Made by a program: the position numbers and the translations under genes. Source: Caulobacter segnis (GTDB lineage Bacteria > Pseudomonadota > Alphaproteobacteria > Caulobacterales > Caulobacteraceae). Taken from it: a stretch of DNA of 64,000 nucleotides. The stretch lies in NCBI RefSeq assembly GCF_023935105.1, contig NZ_CP096040.1, forward strand, positions 3,906,001 through 3,970,000. Direction: 5' to 3'. Below are positions 37,301-45,794 of this stretch, one piece after another; position 1 is the first letter of the stretch, and each line of letters begins with the position of its first letter. The notes under the pieces were generated by a model. The model was not told the origin of the DNA, searched no databases, and saw nothing but the letters and a program-made list of their open reading frames with translations.

Positions 37301-38160
37301 CGGTCCTGGTTCTGGCCGGCGGCCAGGGGCCTCAGCATCTGTTCGGCCTGGGCGTAGCGGCCACCCTCATAAGCCGAGCGCGCCCGCGACAGCGTACCGA
37401 AGAACTGGGCCGATCGCAGGGCTTCGCCCCACCGCTGCTCGCCGCCTGCCGCTCGGCTGGCGCGCTGCAGAAGCTCCTCGGCGTCGGCGAAGCGCCCTTG
37501 CTGCAGGCGGATGATCCCCAGGCCGCCGGCGGCGTCCAGATCGTTCGACCGCTCGCGCAGCGCCTGATTGAAGAGCCGCTCGGCCCCGGCGAGGTCCTTG
37601 CGCTCCAGCGCCTCGAAACCGGCGGCGCGCGAGACGCCGCTGGGGTCGATCGGCGGAGCCGGCTTGGCGGGGGTTTCCTGCTTGCCCTGTCGGACGTCGG
37701 CGAACGGCGGAACCGCCGGCTCGGCCGGCGCGGCGGCCGTGGCGCGGGACTTCAGGTCCTTGGTGAGGGCGACGACGCGCGCGTCGCTGTCGCCGACCAC
37801 CGCGCGCAACTGGCGCGTCCAACGCTCGCCGCCGGTGAAATCGCCATCCTCGAGCGCATAGGCCGCCAGGCGCTGCAGCACCTGCGGATTGTTAGGGCTT
37901 TCCCGCAGGGCGCGCTGCAGGGCCTGGGCCCCGAGATCCTTGCGGCCACGCTTACGCTGGGCGGCCGCCTGGTTCAGCAGCGCCTGGACCGCCCCGCCTT
38001 GAACGGCGGGGGCCTTCTCGACCTGCGGCGTCGGCGCCTTGGTCGTCGGGACGAGCGGTCGGGCGGCCGGCTTTTCGGTCGGCAGACGGGGCTGGACCTG
38101 CGCCATGGCCGTGGAGGCCATCAGCGTCGAGACCAGGGAGATGCAGACGGAGGTCTTCAC
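34318..38160 (-). CDS. bcsC: BcsC, TPR-containing cellulose export porin
   Basis: 1280 aa from a GTG overlapping the bcsAB stop (GTGA). Signal peptide (ISLVSTLMASTAMA), then many TPR repeats in the first about 720 residues (for example AAGGLGIIRLQQGRFADAEEL). A long Pro/Ala/Tyr-rich low-complexity linker lies at about 760-930 (YAPPAYTPAPTYAP type). The C-terminal BcsC outer-membrane barrel (about 960-1280) ends YNEYKFRFYLRRILASQ. It guides cellulose across the periplasm and outer membrane. The linker is unusually long and may be species-specific. Confidence 0.94.
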   Translation of the reverse strand: MKTSVCISLVSTLMASTAMAQVQPRLPTEKPAARPLVPTTKAPTPQVEKAPAVQGGAVQALLNQAAAQRKRGRKDLGAQALQRALRESPNNPQVLQRLAAYALEDGDFTGGERWTRQLRAVVGDSDARVVALTKDLKSRATAAAPAEPAVPPFADVRQGKQETPAKPAPPIDPSGVSRAAGFEALERKDLAGAERLFNQALRERSNDLDAAGGLGIIRLQQGRFADAEELLQRASRAAGGEQRWGEALRSAQFFGTLSRARSAYEGGRYAQAEQMLRPLAAGQNQDRVEAQVLLGQSVAAQGRSAEAETAFRAVLSVSPQRPEAIAGLAQALADQARYDEASQVAASLTGPTAGQTRAAIERARATELEKRGDIFGAGAALSAALTANPSNPWSRYDYSRFLAEQGQGAEAQSLMTPLYQSSDPEALQAAALFSESQGRNEEAVGLLRRVPEASRNRAVRDLVARVEALSAIEQAKRWGAQGRNVDGVTLLRGYMSRTSPSFAVRGRIAETLLDLGDAYQATALALEASRQPPASFKPSEASGYLAVLAQTGQDAAAISLLNAAAQQAPQSEYRTLAALYSGRRADRQRLAGDYAGAFDTLSQGFMVAPRDPTLLAALARLYDSGDLAQQAAQTYDVLLTINPNDQDALAGSARVAVRAEDYGRAESLLRRAIALKPNDPELYYQMGQMEQARGRERAALKMFERAQAMLARGQGGQPGSPAGMGGALGPNPFAARAIAQAVDAPTYGAPAAVSPAAYGAAPALPQLPSPAASQPSAYAAYTPAPAPSANYGGGLINSPQGASGDYGGGASLPANSNSLAPPAAIYGSANAAPTYAPPAYTPAPTYAPAQAYAPATLAPLPTPSPAYAPPRAYASSGAQVMRSPVPAPSVPDSALPLPTKVNRDIAALRQSTAPQFEGAATLRARSGEEGASRLFEASTRIAASVSPFGVGRLGVAINPVVISAGAPKDVTAEKLGTNPLVVAEATAAGNVIVLPSLDSRSQSGAGVSMFYDSGPISLDAGVTPLGFMRPTFTGGATARLSLGEGQIRVTAEQRPITDSVLAYSGDRDPLTGVEWGGVVRRNVSLGGSANFGSGGAYADVAYRRLNGRNVASNTGFEVNAGAYFRPIDSDGNQLQIGLNANMQAYDKNLRFFSFGHGGYFSPQQFVSVALPVTYSMERERWQVKAGFSIGVQAYSEDSAPVFPNNPAAQQALESYASGDSTILARYDSASKTGIGLTGLFSGEYKLSAGTAAGGEISADTFGIYNEYKFRFYLRRILASQ

Positions 38161-41100
38161 CGCTGGCCCCCCTCGCTGTCGAACATACGCTTGCGTTCAT
38201 GAGCGGCCAGGACCACCCAGAAGCCCAGACCGATCACCATCGACGCGCCGATCACGGCCAGGCCGAGGATCAGCGGGTTACGGCTGCACCACCACATGAT
38301 GGCCACCCACCAGGGCAGATGACCAGACCAGAAGCCGGGCGACACCTGGAAGCTATTGAAGCTCTTGTTGGTGGAAATGGCCAGATCGCCCTGCATGGCG
38401 GCATTGGCCTCCGGCTTGGCCATCGCGTTGACGATCTCGGGCAGACGTGACGGCGAACCGGCCAGCACGGCGACCACGACGCGACTCCTGTCGAACGGCG
38501 AGCGCCAGCTGGAGACGCCGGCGAAGTCGCTGATCGTCACCAGGGCCGCGTCGGCGGCGGCGGGGTTGCGCTGGTCGACGTTCGAGCCGAACCGCGAGAA
38601 CAGCCGGTCGATCGGCGAGTTCGAGGCCACGCGAAGCTGGCTGCCATCGACCCGCACGGGGGCGTTCTGGAACAGCTCGGACGCCTGAGCCGCCAGCGAC
38701 AGCGGACCCACGACCAGGATGTCGCGGCCACGCAGGCTCGGGGCGTCGCCCGGACGCGCGATCGTGACGGCCACGGCCGGCGCGCCGGTCGAGTCGCCGA
38801 TACGGCCGATCATCGTGAACAACGCTTCCAGCGTTTCCGGCTGGGGCTGCTGCGGGATCAGGACCACGGTCTCCGACAGGTCGGCGACGCGACTGAACGG
38901 GAAACCGGAGCTGGCGAAGAAGGCCAGGTCGGGCATGCGCGAGAAGTGGTGGGCCCCCGACAGGTCCAGCGTCGAGTCGGCGTCGATGCCGACCCGGATG
39001 CCGGTGGGCAGCTCGCCCTGGCAGGCGCCCTTACGGTTGCTGTGCAGGTCGTAATAGAACTGCAGCTGGTTCTGGCCGAAGATGTTGTAGCCGGGAATGT
39101 CGACCGACGCCCTCTGCTGGATGGCCGAGGCGCCGATGAAGTCGCGCACCTTGTCGGCCGCCTTTTCGGGGCGCAGCTGGATCGAGCGGATGTACTTGTC
39201 GTTGGCCAGCACATCCAGGCGCGAGATCGAATAGTCCAGCCAGGACCCGGCCGGATAGCGATAGCCAAAGGTCAGCTTGGCGCCGGCGCGAGGCCAGAAG
39301 AACAGGTCGGGCGCGGTGCGGAACTCGGCCGTCAGCAGGCCAGGCCGCATGCCCGCGCCTTCCAGGTACGACTGGCCGACGAGGTCGCCCAGGCGGACCG
39401 GACGCCGCGTGTCGACCCAGCGCGGCGCGTCGTACGGCTGGCGGCGCGTGATGCCTTGCGGCGTGATCTGGGCGGTCTGGCCCGAGAGGCTCTTGGGCGA
39501 GGTGGCCAGCACCCGCGCGGCGGCCAGGACGTCCTGGTCGGAGCCGCCGGTGATGACTAGCAAGGTGGCGTAGGGGTTGCGCGGATTGCGGATCAGGCTG
39601 ATGGCGGGACCGCTGGCTTCGGGGACGACCCAGCCGCCGATCTGGCTGCCGGCGCGCGCCAGGACGACGGCGTCGCCGTTGGGCAGGTCGTTGTAGAGCA
39701 CCGGGAAGGAGAAGCCCCGGAAGCTGGCGTTCATGCCGAAATACGACGACGCCGCCGCGCCGGCGGTGATCAGGTCGTTGGACGGCGAACCGGCGAACAC
39801 GAACGGCAGCCGCAGCGATCGGCCTTCCGTAGCGTCGAAGAACGGCGCGGGCAGTCGCGACAGGGTGTCGCCAGTCGACAGCTGCTGCAGCGTCAGCACC
39901 AGGCGGCTGCGGGTGTTGCTGATGTTCGCCCACAGGGTCGAGTGCAGCGGGTCTTCGCAGTTGCGGGTGTAGTGGCTGATGAAGCGGAACCCGAGGCGGT
40001 TCTCGCTGGTGAACAGGCCCGGATCGATCGGCAGGGTGACGATCACGCCGCCGGCGCCGTCGGGCGTCAGGGGCACCGTGCCGACGACCTCGTCGTTGAG
40101 CAGCACCGTCAGGTGGCTGAGATCCGAAAGCAGCTGCGGCGAATAGGCGAAGTTGAGCGTCAGCTGGGCCTGGGTGACCACCTCGTCCTGGCGGAGATTG
40201 ACCGGAATGCCGGCCTCGCCCGACGAGCCAATGAGCCGCAGCGGGCGGCTGACATTGAGGTCCTCGAGCGACATCGCCACCGTACGGACGCCGCCGGTGC
40301 TGGCGGCGGTGGCCTTGGCCGGCTCGGCGGTCGCCGTCGCCGCGGCGGCGGCGCGAGCGCGCGCGGGTTGGGCATGGCCCTGGTCGGCGCCGAGGAGGCC
40401 GAAGCCCAGCGCCAGGGCGAGGATCGCCGCGCCCGACGACGCGCCGGCCCGCCTGAAGGCCACCGAGGCGCGCGGCGTGTCGCGATAACGCCACCAGAGA
40501 AGGATCGAGATACTCGCGCGCATCAGGTCCATGAACGACTGCCAGGCCGACCAGGACACCTGATCATCGACCAACGGCCAGGCGTCGGCGCGCCCCATGA
40601 CAACGCGCACCAGCTGGCGTCGCGACTCCAGCGTCATGTCCGTGAACATAAACCTCAGCCCGCCCTTCCCGCTCCCCATCATCTTGACCGGGAATCCAAA
40701 TGCCTTTTCCGCCGCGAAGATTTCCACATGGGTCACCTCGCGCCCCTCGATGACCTCGTCTTCCGGCATCGGAACCGCCATGCCGCCCATGGAGACGTTC
40801 ATGGTCGTGGTCGACATCACGTGGCCGTCGTCGAAATACAGCCGCGTCGGCAGCTCCACCAGCAGGTGCTCGTGCTTGCGGACTTGGCGCGTCTCGCGTC
40901 CGACCGCGATCGCCGTGATCAGGATCAGCAGGCTGAAGCTGGACCAGCCGACATTCAGCATGACGGTCGAGAGCTGGGCGTCGAAATACTGCGGCAGCAG
41001 AAGCTTGACGATCCCGGAGCCGATGCCCCCGAACAGCACGCCGGTGGTGACCAGCAGCGGAAGCAGGACCTTGAAATCGAAATAGCCTTCCTCGAGAAGG

Positions 41101-42590
41101 CCGCCCTTGTCGGTGACGTTGAACTTGCCGCGCTTGGGATCGAGGAGCGGCAGGACGGCGGGGCCCACCAAGTGGAACGAGATCAGCGTCTCGTAGACCT
41201 CGCCCCAGAAGGCCCGGCGATAGCGCCCCTGGATCCGCTCATTGACCAGAACGGCCAGCAGCAGGTGCGGCAGCGCATAGGTGACGATCGTGAAGGCGGC
41301 CGCGGCGATGATGTTCTGGCCGAAGATCAGATAGGCGATCGGCGAGGTCAGGAACACGATGCGCGGCAGCGGGAACTGGAAGTGCAGCATCGCATTCAGG
41401 TAGCAGAGCCGCTGACCGATGCTCAGGCCGCGCCCGAACAGCGGATTGTCGATGCGGAAGATCTGCGTCATGCCGCGCGCCCAGCGGGCCCGCTGGCCGA
41501 TGTGCAGCGCCAGGCGCTCGGTGGCCAGGCCGGCCGACAGACGGGTGTTCAGATAAGCTGTGTTCCAGCCCATGCGCTGCAGCTTGAGCGCGGTGTGCGC
41601 GTCCTCGGTGACCGTTTCGCCGGCGAAGCCGTTGGTGCTTTCCAGCGCTTCACGCCGGATGACCGCGCACGACCCGCAGAAGAAGGTCGCGTTCCAGAAG
41701 TCGTTACCCTTTTGGACGACGCCATAGAACAGGTCGCCCTCGCCCGGGATGTCCTTGACGGCCCGGATGTTCCGCTGAACCGGATCGGGCGAATAGAAGT
41801 AGTGCGGCGTCTGCAGCAGGGCCAGTCGGGGATCGGCCTGGAACCAGCCGACCGTCAGCTGCAGGAACGCCCGCGTCGCCACGTGGTCGGCGTCGAAGAT
41901 GCACAGCAGCTCGCCCGTCGTCTGCGGGATCGCGTTGTTCAGATTGCCGGCCTTGGCGTGCTTGTTGTTGTCGCGGGTGATGTATCCGCAGCCCGCCGCG
42001 CGCGCGAAAGCCTCGAACTCGGGCCGGCGGCCGTCGTCGAGGATGTAGACCTTGAAGCGATCGGACGGATAATCCTGATCCATCGCCGCGAACACCGTGT
42101 CCTGCACGATCTCGAGGCTCTCGTTGTAGGTCGGTATGTAGATGTCCACCGTGGGCCAGGTTTCCGGCGGACCGCTGATCTCCCGGACCTTGCGGTCCAG
42201 CGGCCAGACGCACTGCATGTAGCCCAGAACCAGAACCAGCCAGGCATAGAGCTCGGCCATGTAGAGGCCCGTCCCCAGGAACCCGGCCAGGGGGTTGTCG
42301 AAATGCAGGGTCTGGGTCGTGCGCCACCACATGTAGCGCGTCGACAGCGCCGTGGAGATCACCACCAGGCCGATGGTCATCCGCCGCCCTTGGCTGAGTT
42401 GGCCGATGGCGGCGGAGGCGGCGAAGACGCCCAGGCCGAAGATCAACTGCCCGCTGGTGTCCAGGGGCACCGTCACCGCCAGGAAGACCACGGCCGCCGC
42501 CAGGGCGAAGATCACGTAACGCGCGGGCGCGGACGCCACGACGCGGCCGAAGAGGCCGTCGTCTAGTCCCGGTATTCCGGTGAAGTTCAT
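38157..42590 (-). CDS. bcsAB: Fused BcsA-BcsB cellulose synthase
   Basis: 1477 aa. BcsA part (about 1-700): membrane helices, GT2 catalytic motifs ILDDGRR (Asp185/186), FDADH (233-236), TED (328-330) and QRARW (366-370), then a PilZ domain with NVSMGG (598-603) for c-di-GMP. The first PilZ motif reads RKHEH (571-575), so the second Arg of RxxxR is His. BcsB part (about 740-1477): signal-like helix (AAILALALGFGLLGADQGHA), carbohydrate-binding periplasmic domains, and a C-terminal membrane anchor (LILGLAVIGASMVIGLGFWVVL). The fusion is like AcsAB of Komagataeibacter. It polymerises UDP-glucose and moves the chain across the inner membrane. Confidence 0.95.
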   Translation of the reverse strand: MNFTGIPGLDDGLFGRVVASAPARYVIFALAAAVVFLAVTVPLDTSGQLIFGLGVFAASAAIGQLSQGRRMTIGLVVISTALSTRYMWWRTTQTLHFDNPLAGFLGTGLYMAELYAWLVLVLGYMQCVWPLDRKVREISGPPETWPTVDIYIPTYNESLEIVQDTVFAAMDQDYPSDRFKVYILDDGRRPEFEAFARAAGCGYITRDNNKHAKAGNLNNAIPQTTGELLCIFDADHVATRAFLQLTVGWFQADPRLALLQTPHYFYSPDPVQRNIRAVKDIPGEGDLFYGVVQKGNDFWNATFFCGSCAVIRREALESTNGFAGETVTEDAHTALKLQRMGWNTAYLNTRLSAGLATERLALHIGQRARWARGMTQIFRIDNPLFGRGLSIGQRLCYLNAMLHFQFPLPRIVFLTSPIAYLIFGQNIIAAAAFTIVTYALPHLLLAVLVNERIQGRYRRAFWGEVYETLISFHLVGPAVLPLLDPKRGKFNVTDKGGLLEEGYFDFKVLLPLLVTTGVLFGGIGSGIVKLLLPQYFDAQLSTVMLNVGWSSFSLLILITAIAVGRETRQVRKHEHLLVELPTRLYFDDGHVMSTTTMNVSMGGMAVPMPEDEVIEGREVTHVEIFAAEKAFGFPVKMMGSGKGGLRFMFTDMTLESRRQLVRVVMGRADAWPLVDDQVSWSAWQSFMDLMRASISILLWWRYRDTPRASVAFRRAGASSGAAILALALGFGLLGADQGHAQPARARAAAAATATAEPAKATAASTGGVRTVAMSLEDLNVSRPLRLIGSSGEAGIPVNLRQDEVVTQAQLTLNFAYSPQLLSDLSHLTVLLNDEVVGTVPLTPDGAGGVIVTLPIDPGLFTSENRLGFRFISHYTRNCEDPLHSTLWANISNTRSRLVLTLQQLSTGDTLSRLPAPFFDATEGRSLRLPFVFAGSPSNDLITAGAAASSYFGMNASFRGFSFPVLYNDLPNGDAVVLARAGSQIGGWVVPEASGPAISLIRNPRNPYATLLVITGGSDQDVLAAARVLATSPKSLSGQTAQITPQGITRRQPYDAPRWVDTRRPVRLGDLVGQSYLEGAGMRPGLLTAEFRTAPDLFFWPRAGAKLTFGYRYPAGSWLDYSISRLDVLANDKYIRSIQLRPEKAADKVRDFIGASAIQQRASVDIPGYNIFGQNQLQFYYDLHSNRKGACQGELPTGIRVGIDADSTLDLSGAHHFSRMPDLAFFASSGFPFSRVADLSETVVLIPQQPQPETLEALFTMIGRIGDSTGAPAVAVTIARPGDAPSLRGRDILVVGPLSLAAQASELFQNAPVRVDGSQLRVASNSPIDRLFSRFGSNVDQRNPAAADAALVTISDFAGVSSWRSPFDRSRVVVAVLAGSPSRLPEIVNAMAKPEANAAMQGDLAISTNKSFNSFQVSPGFWSGHLPWWVAIMWWCSRNPLILGLAVIGASMVIGLGFWVVLAAHERKRMFDSEGGQR

Positions 42591-43348
42591 GATGCGACGG
42601 GCTCTCGCGACGTGAGGCGGTCCAGACGACCGGCGATGGCCTCGATGTCCCCGGCCGAAAGACCTTGGGGCGCGGCCTCGACGATGGACTCGCCGCGCGC
42701 GGCCGCTTCGGCCAGCGCCTCGTCATAGTGGACGATTCCGATGAACCGGTCGGCCGCGTGGGTGGCGATGAACTCCGAGATGTCGCGGCTGAGCCTGCGG
42801 CGCGGGTCCACCTGATTGAGCACGCCGAACGTGGTCGGATTTTCGGTGATGGGTCTCAGCAGGAGGCCATCGCGATAGGCCGGCGCCAGGGCCATGGAGC
42901 CCGCGTCGGCCAGCAGAACGATCAGCTTCAGATCAGCCAGGGATTCCAGGCGCTGCTGGATGCGCCCCTCGCCCGGCGTGGTGTCGGCGATGATGATCTC
43001 GTCGTCGGACCGCATCAGGCTGGACAACGCTTCCGACAGCGCGTCCTCCTCCAGCAGGTCCTTCATGCGCAGGCGCTCGGGCGTCGTGGCCTCGCCGTAC
43101 GGCGCCACGCGGACACCGCCCCGGCCGGCGACGACCGCCGAGGTCCACGGCAGGCCGCGCGCCGTGCAGCGCGCGATGCCGAAGTCGTCTTCGTGTTCCG
43201 GCGCGAGCAGGAAACGCAGGGCGTTCTGGGAATCGAAATCGACGGCGGTGACTTGGCGTCCGCGTCGACGCAGGGCCACGGCTAGGTTGGCGACAAGAGT
43301 CGTCTTCCCCACCCCGCCCTTCGGCGACGACACAACGACCAGGACCAT
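42587..43348 (-). CDS. bcsQ: BcsQ, ParA/MinD-like ATPase
   Basis: 253 aa. The N-terminal deviant Walker A SPKGGVGKTTLVANLAVAL, the VDFDSQN switch region and the EIIIADTTPGEG Walker B-like segment place it in the ParA/MinD group, specifically BcsQ (YhjQ). It is thought to localise the synthase at the cell pole in enterobacteria. The ATG follows the upstream stop directly (TAAATG) and its own stop overlaps bcsAB (ATGA). Confidence 0.92.
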   Translation of the reverse strand: MVLVVVSSPKGGVGKTTLVANLAVALRRRGRQVTAVDFDSQNALRFLLAPEHEDDFGIARCTARGLPWTSAVVAGRGGVRVAPYGEATTPERLRMKDLLEEDALSEALSSLMRSDDEIIIADTTPGEGRIQQRLESLADLKLIVLLADAGSMALAPAYRDGLLLRPITENPTTFGVLNQVDPRRRLSRDISEFIATHAADRFIGIVHYDEALAEAAARGESIVEAAPQGLSAGDIEAIAGRLDRLTSREPVAS

Positions 43349-43744
43349 TTAGCGGGCCTTTCGTCCGATCCGCTCGAAGATCGCCGACAGGGCCTGCGGC
43401 GCATCGTCAACAGTCTTGGCGGTGGCGTACCGCGAGAAGCGGGCGCTGGTGTGCGCTTCGACTTCCCCAGTCTCGATCCGCGGACGCCCTTCGGCGTGCA
43501 GGCGGTCAAAGAGCGAGCTTTCGGCGATCCGGGGCGCAGCGGCCTCAGGCGGCGCGACGACCGGAGCGACGATCGGGGCCAGGGCGACCGGGGTCGCCTT
43601 CTCGCCCGAGGCGATGGCGCTTTTCGCGCGGGCCATCTTCTCGATCACGGGCCACGTGTGGGCGTCCGCCGGACGCGGCGCGTCGAACTGCTTGTAGCTG
43701 ATGGTGGATTTCAACTTATCCATGAGGGCGCTCACGTCACTCAC
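43349..43744 (-). CDS. BcsP/BcsR-like small cellulose operon protein
   Basis: 131 aa from a GTG (43744) with AAGGAA upstream. The N-terminus (SDVSALMDKLKSTISYKQFD) recalls the short BcsR-type motif, and the central part is Ala/Pro/Val rich (PVALAPIVAPVVAPPEAAAP). The C-terminus has a helix ALSAIFERIGRK. First gene of the bcs operon, as BcsP or BcsR often are. I cannot choose between the two names. No membrane or signal segment is seen. Confidence 0.65.
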   Translation of the reverse strand: MSDVSALMDKLKSTISYKQFDAPRPADAHTWPVIEKMARAKSAIASGEKATPVALAPIVAPVVAPPEAAAPRIAESSLFDRLHAEGRPRIETGEVEAHTSARFSRYATAKTVDDAPQALSAIFERIGRKAR

Positions 43745-44339
43745 CGGTCTGTTTCCTTACATTCCACACGGCGCGAACAATTGCTAGTCAGCAGTGAATT
43801 CGCAGCCACAAATTTAGACCATCGAAGACGTAAAGAAATATTCGCTATTTTGTCGCAGCCCACCCGATTTTTCGGATAAAACGCCGCACTCAAAACAGTT
43901 TTCGCCTAACGCCACTAGTTATTTCAGCTTACCGCAACCAAAATTATACTTTCATTCGGCAACTTCGACAAAAGTCGCCCGAACTTCATTTGCGGTTTTT
44001 TTGCCAGACCACAAGGTAGACCGATCTACACTAACGAACCCCGTTCAGGTCAAGGCTTCACGACCTGATAGATCTCTAAAAAAACCCAAAACGGGGAACG
44101 CTCAAGAGGGTGGCAATCATTGTCTCTACCCTATTCATGCTCGCTCAAACGACGGCCGTGATCTGCCTCAAGTTCTTTACTTCGGCTCGCCGCATTCCAA
44201 CGTTCGGTGAGCTTGGATAGCTCCGCTTCACTAATACGGAATCGTCCTCGCCGAACCTCCAAAACAGCGGGCGCGTACTTATGTCGCACACGATACAGTC
44301 CCGCGCGGCCATAACTCGGCGACCGCTCGAGCAGCCCGC
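43745..44339. other. AT-richer intergenic region between bcs operon and RTX gene
   Basis: 595 bases with clearly lower GC than the flanks, especially 43780-44100. It holds the bcs promoter region, a two-tier hairpin at 44039-44096 (outer CCCCGTT/AACGGGG, inner CAGGTC/GACCTG), an oligo-A stretch at 44078-44084, and a coding-like minus-strand fragment at 44131-44289. No complete gene is recognised. Confidence 0.6.
44131..44289 (-). CDS. Possible small ORF or gene remnant, excisionase-like tail
   Basis: 52 aa from a GTG at 44289. The segment VRRGRFRISEAELSKLTERW looks like the end of an excisionase or MerR-type helix-turn-helix (HTH_17), whose N-terminal half is absent. Codons are AT-ending more often than in the neighbours (CTA, ATT, AGT, GAA), so it may be a decayed acquired gene. 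The frame is also open upstream into the RTX gene. It could be chance. Confidence 0.25.
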   Translation of the reverse strand: MRHKYAPAVLEVRRGRFRISEAELSKLTERWNAASRSKELEADHGRRLSEHE

Positions 44340-45449
44340 CTAGATGATGCCCGTCAAGGGATCGAACGCCGAAACATCACGCAGCACGACCGCCAAACCG
44401 ACCTCGTGCGTGGCCAGGCTGTCGACGAATACATAGAAGTCGTCGCCGACCTGGACGCCGACATAGATGAGCGCCGCCTTGGCGGTGAAGGCGGCGTTGG
44501 CCGCGGCCAGGGCGCCGTCGTACGTCGCCGCGTTCGTCAGGTGCTGATAGTTCAGGGAGGTGGCCGGGCCCAGGCCCGTGAAGTCCAGCGAGTCCTCGCC
44601 GTCGAAGTCGAGGATCTGGTCGGGCGCCGACGGCAGCGAATCCGAGGCGCCGAACACGAACACGTCGGCGCCGGTTCCGCCGGTCAGGGTGTCGGTTCCC
44701 GTGCCGCCGTTCAGCGTGTCGTCGCCGGAGCCGCCGACCAGGATGTCGGCGCCCGCGCCGCCCTGCAGGATGTCGGCGCCGTCGCCGCCGTTCAGGGTGT
44801 CGTTGCCGCGACCACCGATCAGCGTATCCGCGCCGGCTCCGCCGTTCAGGATGTCGTTGCCCGAACCGCCGTCCAGAATGTCATTGCCGGCGCCGCCGTT
44901 CAGGATGTCATGACCGGAGCCGCCCAGCAGAGTGTCGTTGCCGGCGCCGCCGTTCAGCGTGTCGTCACCATCGCCGCCGCTCAGGGAGTCGTCGCCGTTG
45001 CCGCCGTCGAGGAGGTCGTTTCCGCCGCCGCCGTCGAGCGTGTCCTTGCCGTCACCGCCGACCAGCCGGTCGTTCGCGTCGCCGCCGAACAGCGTGTCGT
45101 CGCCCGCGCCGCCGAAAGCCGCGATCACGTGGGAGGCCGCCGTGGCGGACGGTTCGTAGAAGTCGTCACCGGCTCCGCCGATGACCAGGTGCGAGCCGTC
45201 CGAGAAGAGAATCCGGTCGGCCGTCGCCGCGGCGGGAAGGCCGAAATTCACGCCAGCCTGCGGGAAGATCACCGTCCGCGTCCCCAGCGTCAGCTGATAC
45301 GAGCCATAGCCGTTGGTCTGCGGGAAGAACGCGATCTCGACATCGGCCGCCGAGCCCGTGGTGAACACCAGGGTGTCGTAGCTCAGTATGTTGAAGCGCT
45401 TTGCCTCAGCGGCGGTGATCTTGGAAAAAGAATACGTCGCCATGCCCAC
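44340..45449 (-). CDS. RTX calcium-binding protein
   Basis: 369 aa; the ATG at 45443 is an alternative start two codons in. The N-terminal domain (about 1-95, [16 protein letters not shown]... [13 protein letters not shown]) has no assigned function. Residues about 115-275 hold some 18 nonapeptide repeats of the GGxGxDxLx type (for example [13 protein letters not shown]), which bind calcium and fold as a beta-roll after type I secretion. The C-terminus ([23 protein letters not shown]) resembles RTX ends used as a secretion signal. No ABC exporter is adjacent. Located beside the cellulose operon it may be a matrix or surface protein. Confidence 0.88.
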   Translation of the reverse strand: MGMATYSFSKITAAEAKRFNILSYDTLVFTTGSAADVEIAFFPQTNGYGSYQLTLGTRTVIFPQAGVNFGLPAAATADRILFSDGSHLVIGGAGDDFYEPSATAASHVIAAFGGAGDDTLFGGDANDRLVGGDGKDTLDGGGGNDLLDGGNGDDSLSGGDGDDTLNGGAGNDTLLGGSGHDILNGGAGNDILDGGSGNDILNGGAGADTLIGGRGNDTLNGGDGADILQGGAGADILVGGSGDDTLNGGTGTDTLTGGTGADVFVFGASDSLPSAPDQILDFDGEDSLDFTGLGPATSLNYQHLTNAATYDGALAAANAAFTAKAALIYVGVQVGDDFYVFVDSLATHEVGLAVVLRDVSAFDPLTGII

Positions 45450-45794
45450 ACCGCCGAGTTCGAAAACTTGAATAAAGAAAGAGGCTCATGCCCCTAGAGC
45501 GCAAAGTGTCGTTATTACCCTAGGTCATCCTCGTCGAGCCTTGATGCTTAACAACCCTTTACAAGGCCAACCCCTTCGCCGGACGCCGCCCGAAAATCGC
45601 CCCAAATTGGGTTTCCACGCCGGCGCGGCGCCGATGCATAAAGGGATTACCACGCTCTAGGTTCCATCCTCTGTGGCAAAGCGTCGCCGTTCGTCGAACG
45701 CGGTTCGCGCCACCTCCCCTGATCGACGGGGGTTGTCATGACAGCGCTGCCTTCTAGGGTGACGTCAAGCCCGACATAGGGCGCGGGAGGACGC
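45450..45794. other. Divergent intergenic region, no gene seen
   Basis: 345 bases between the RTX gene and the DUF1080 gene, presumably holding both promoters. I see no RNA gene, no clear operator and no strong hairpin. A minus-strand frame at 45647-45913 has no family features. Confidence 0.5.

Noticed and set aside
39942..42566. 874-aa plus-strand ORF
   Set aside because: It is antisense to bcsAB, low complexity and without motifs; a shadow of GC-rich codons. The same applies to 21411-23837, 19843-21018, 34318-38160 antisense frames and similar.
38157..42590. BcsA and BcsB joined by a lost stop or sequencing error
   Set aside because: The joint is continuous, with a membrane helix and Ala-rich linker as in known AcsAB fusions, and no second start with a ribosome-binding site.
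44001..44210. 69-aa plus-strand ORF
   Set aside because: No ribosome-binding site or recognisable motif; lies across the hairpin region.
44560..45159. Regular repeats in the RTX gene as a CRISPR array
   Set aside because: They are degenerate in-frame 27-base units encoding calcium-binding nonapeptides, without unique spacers.
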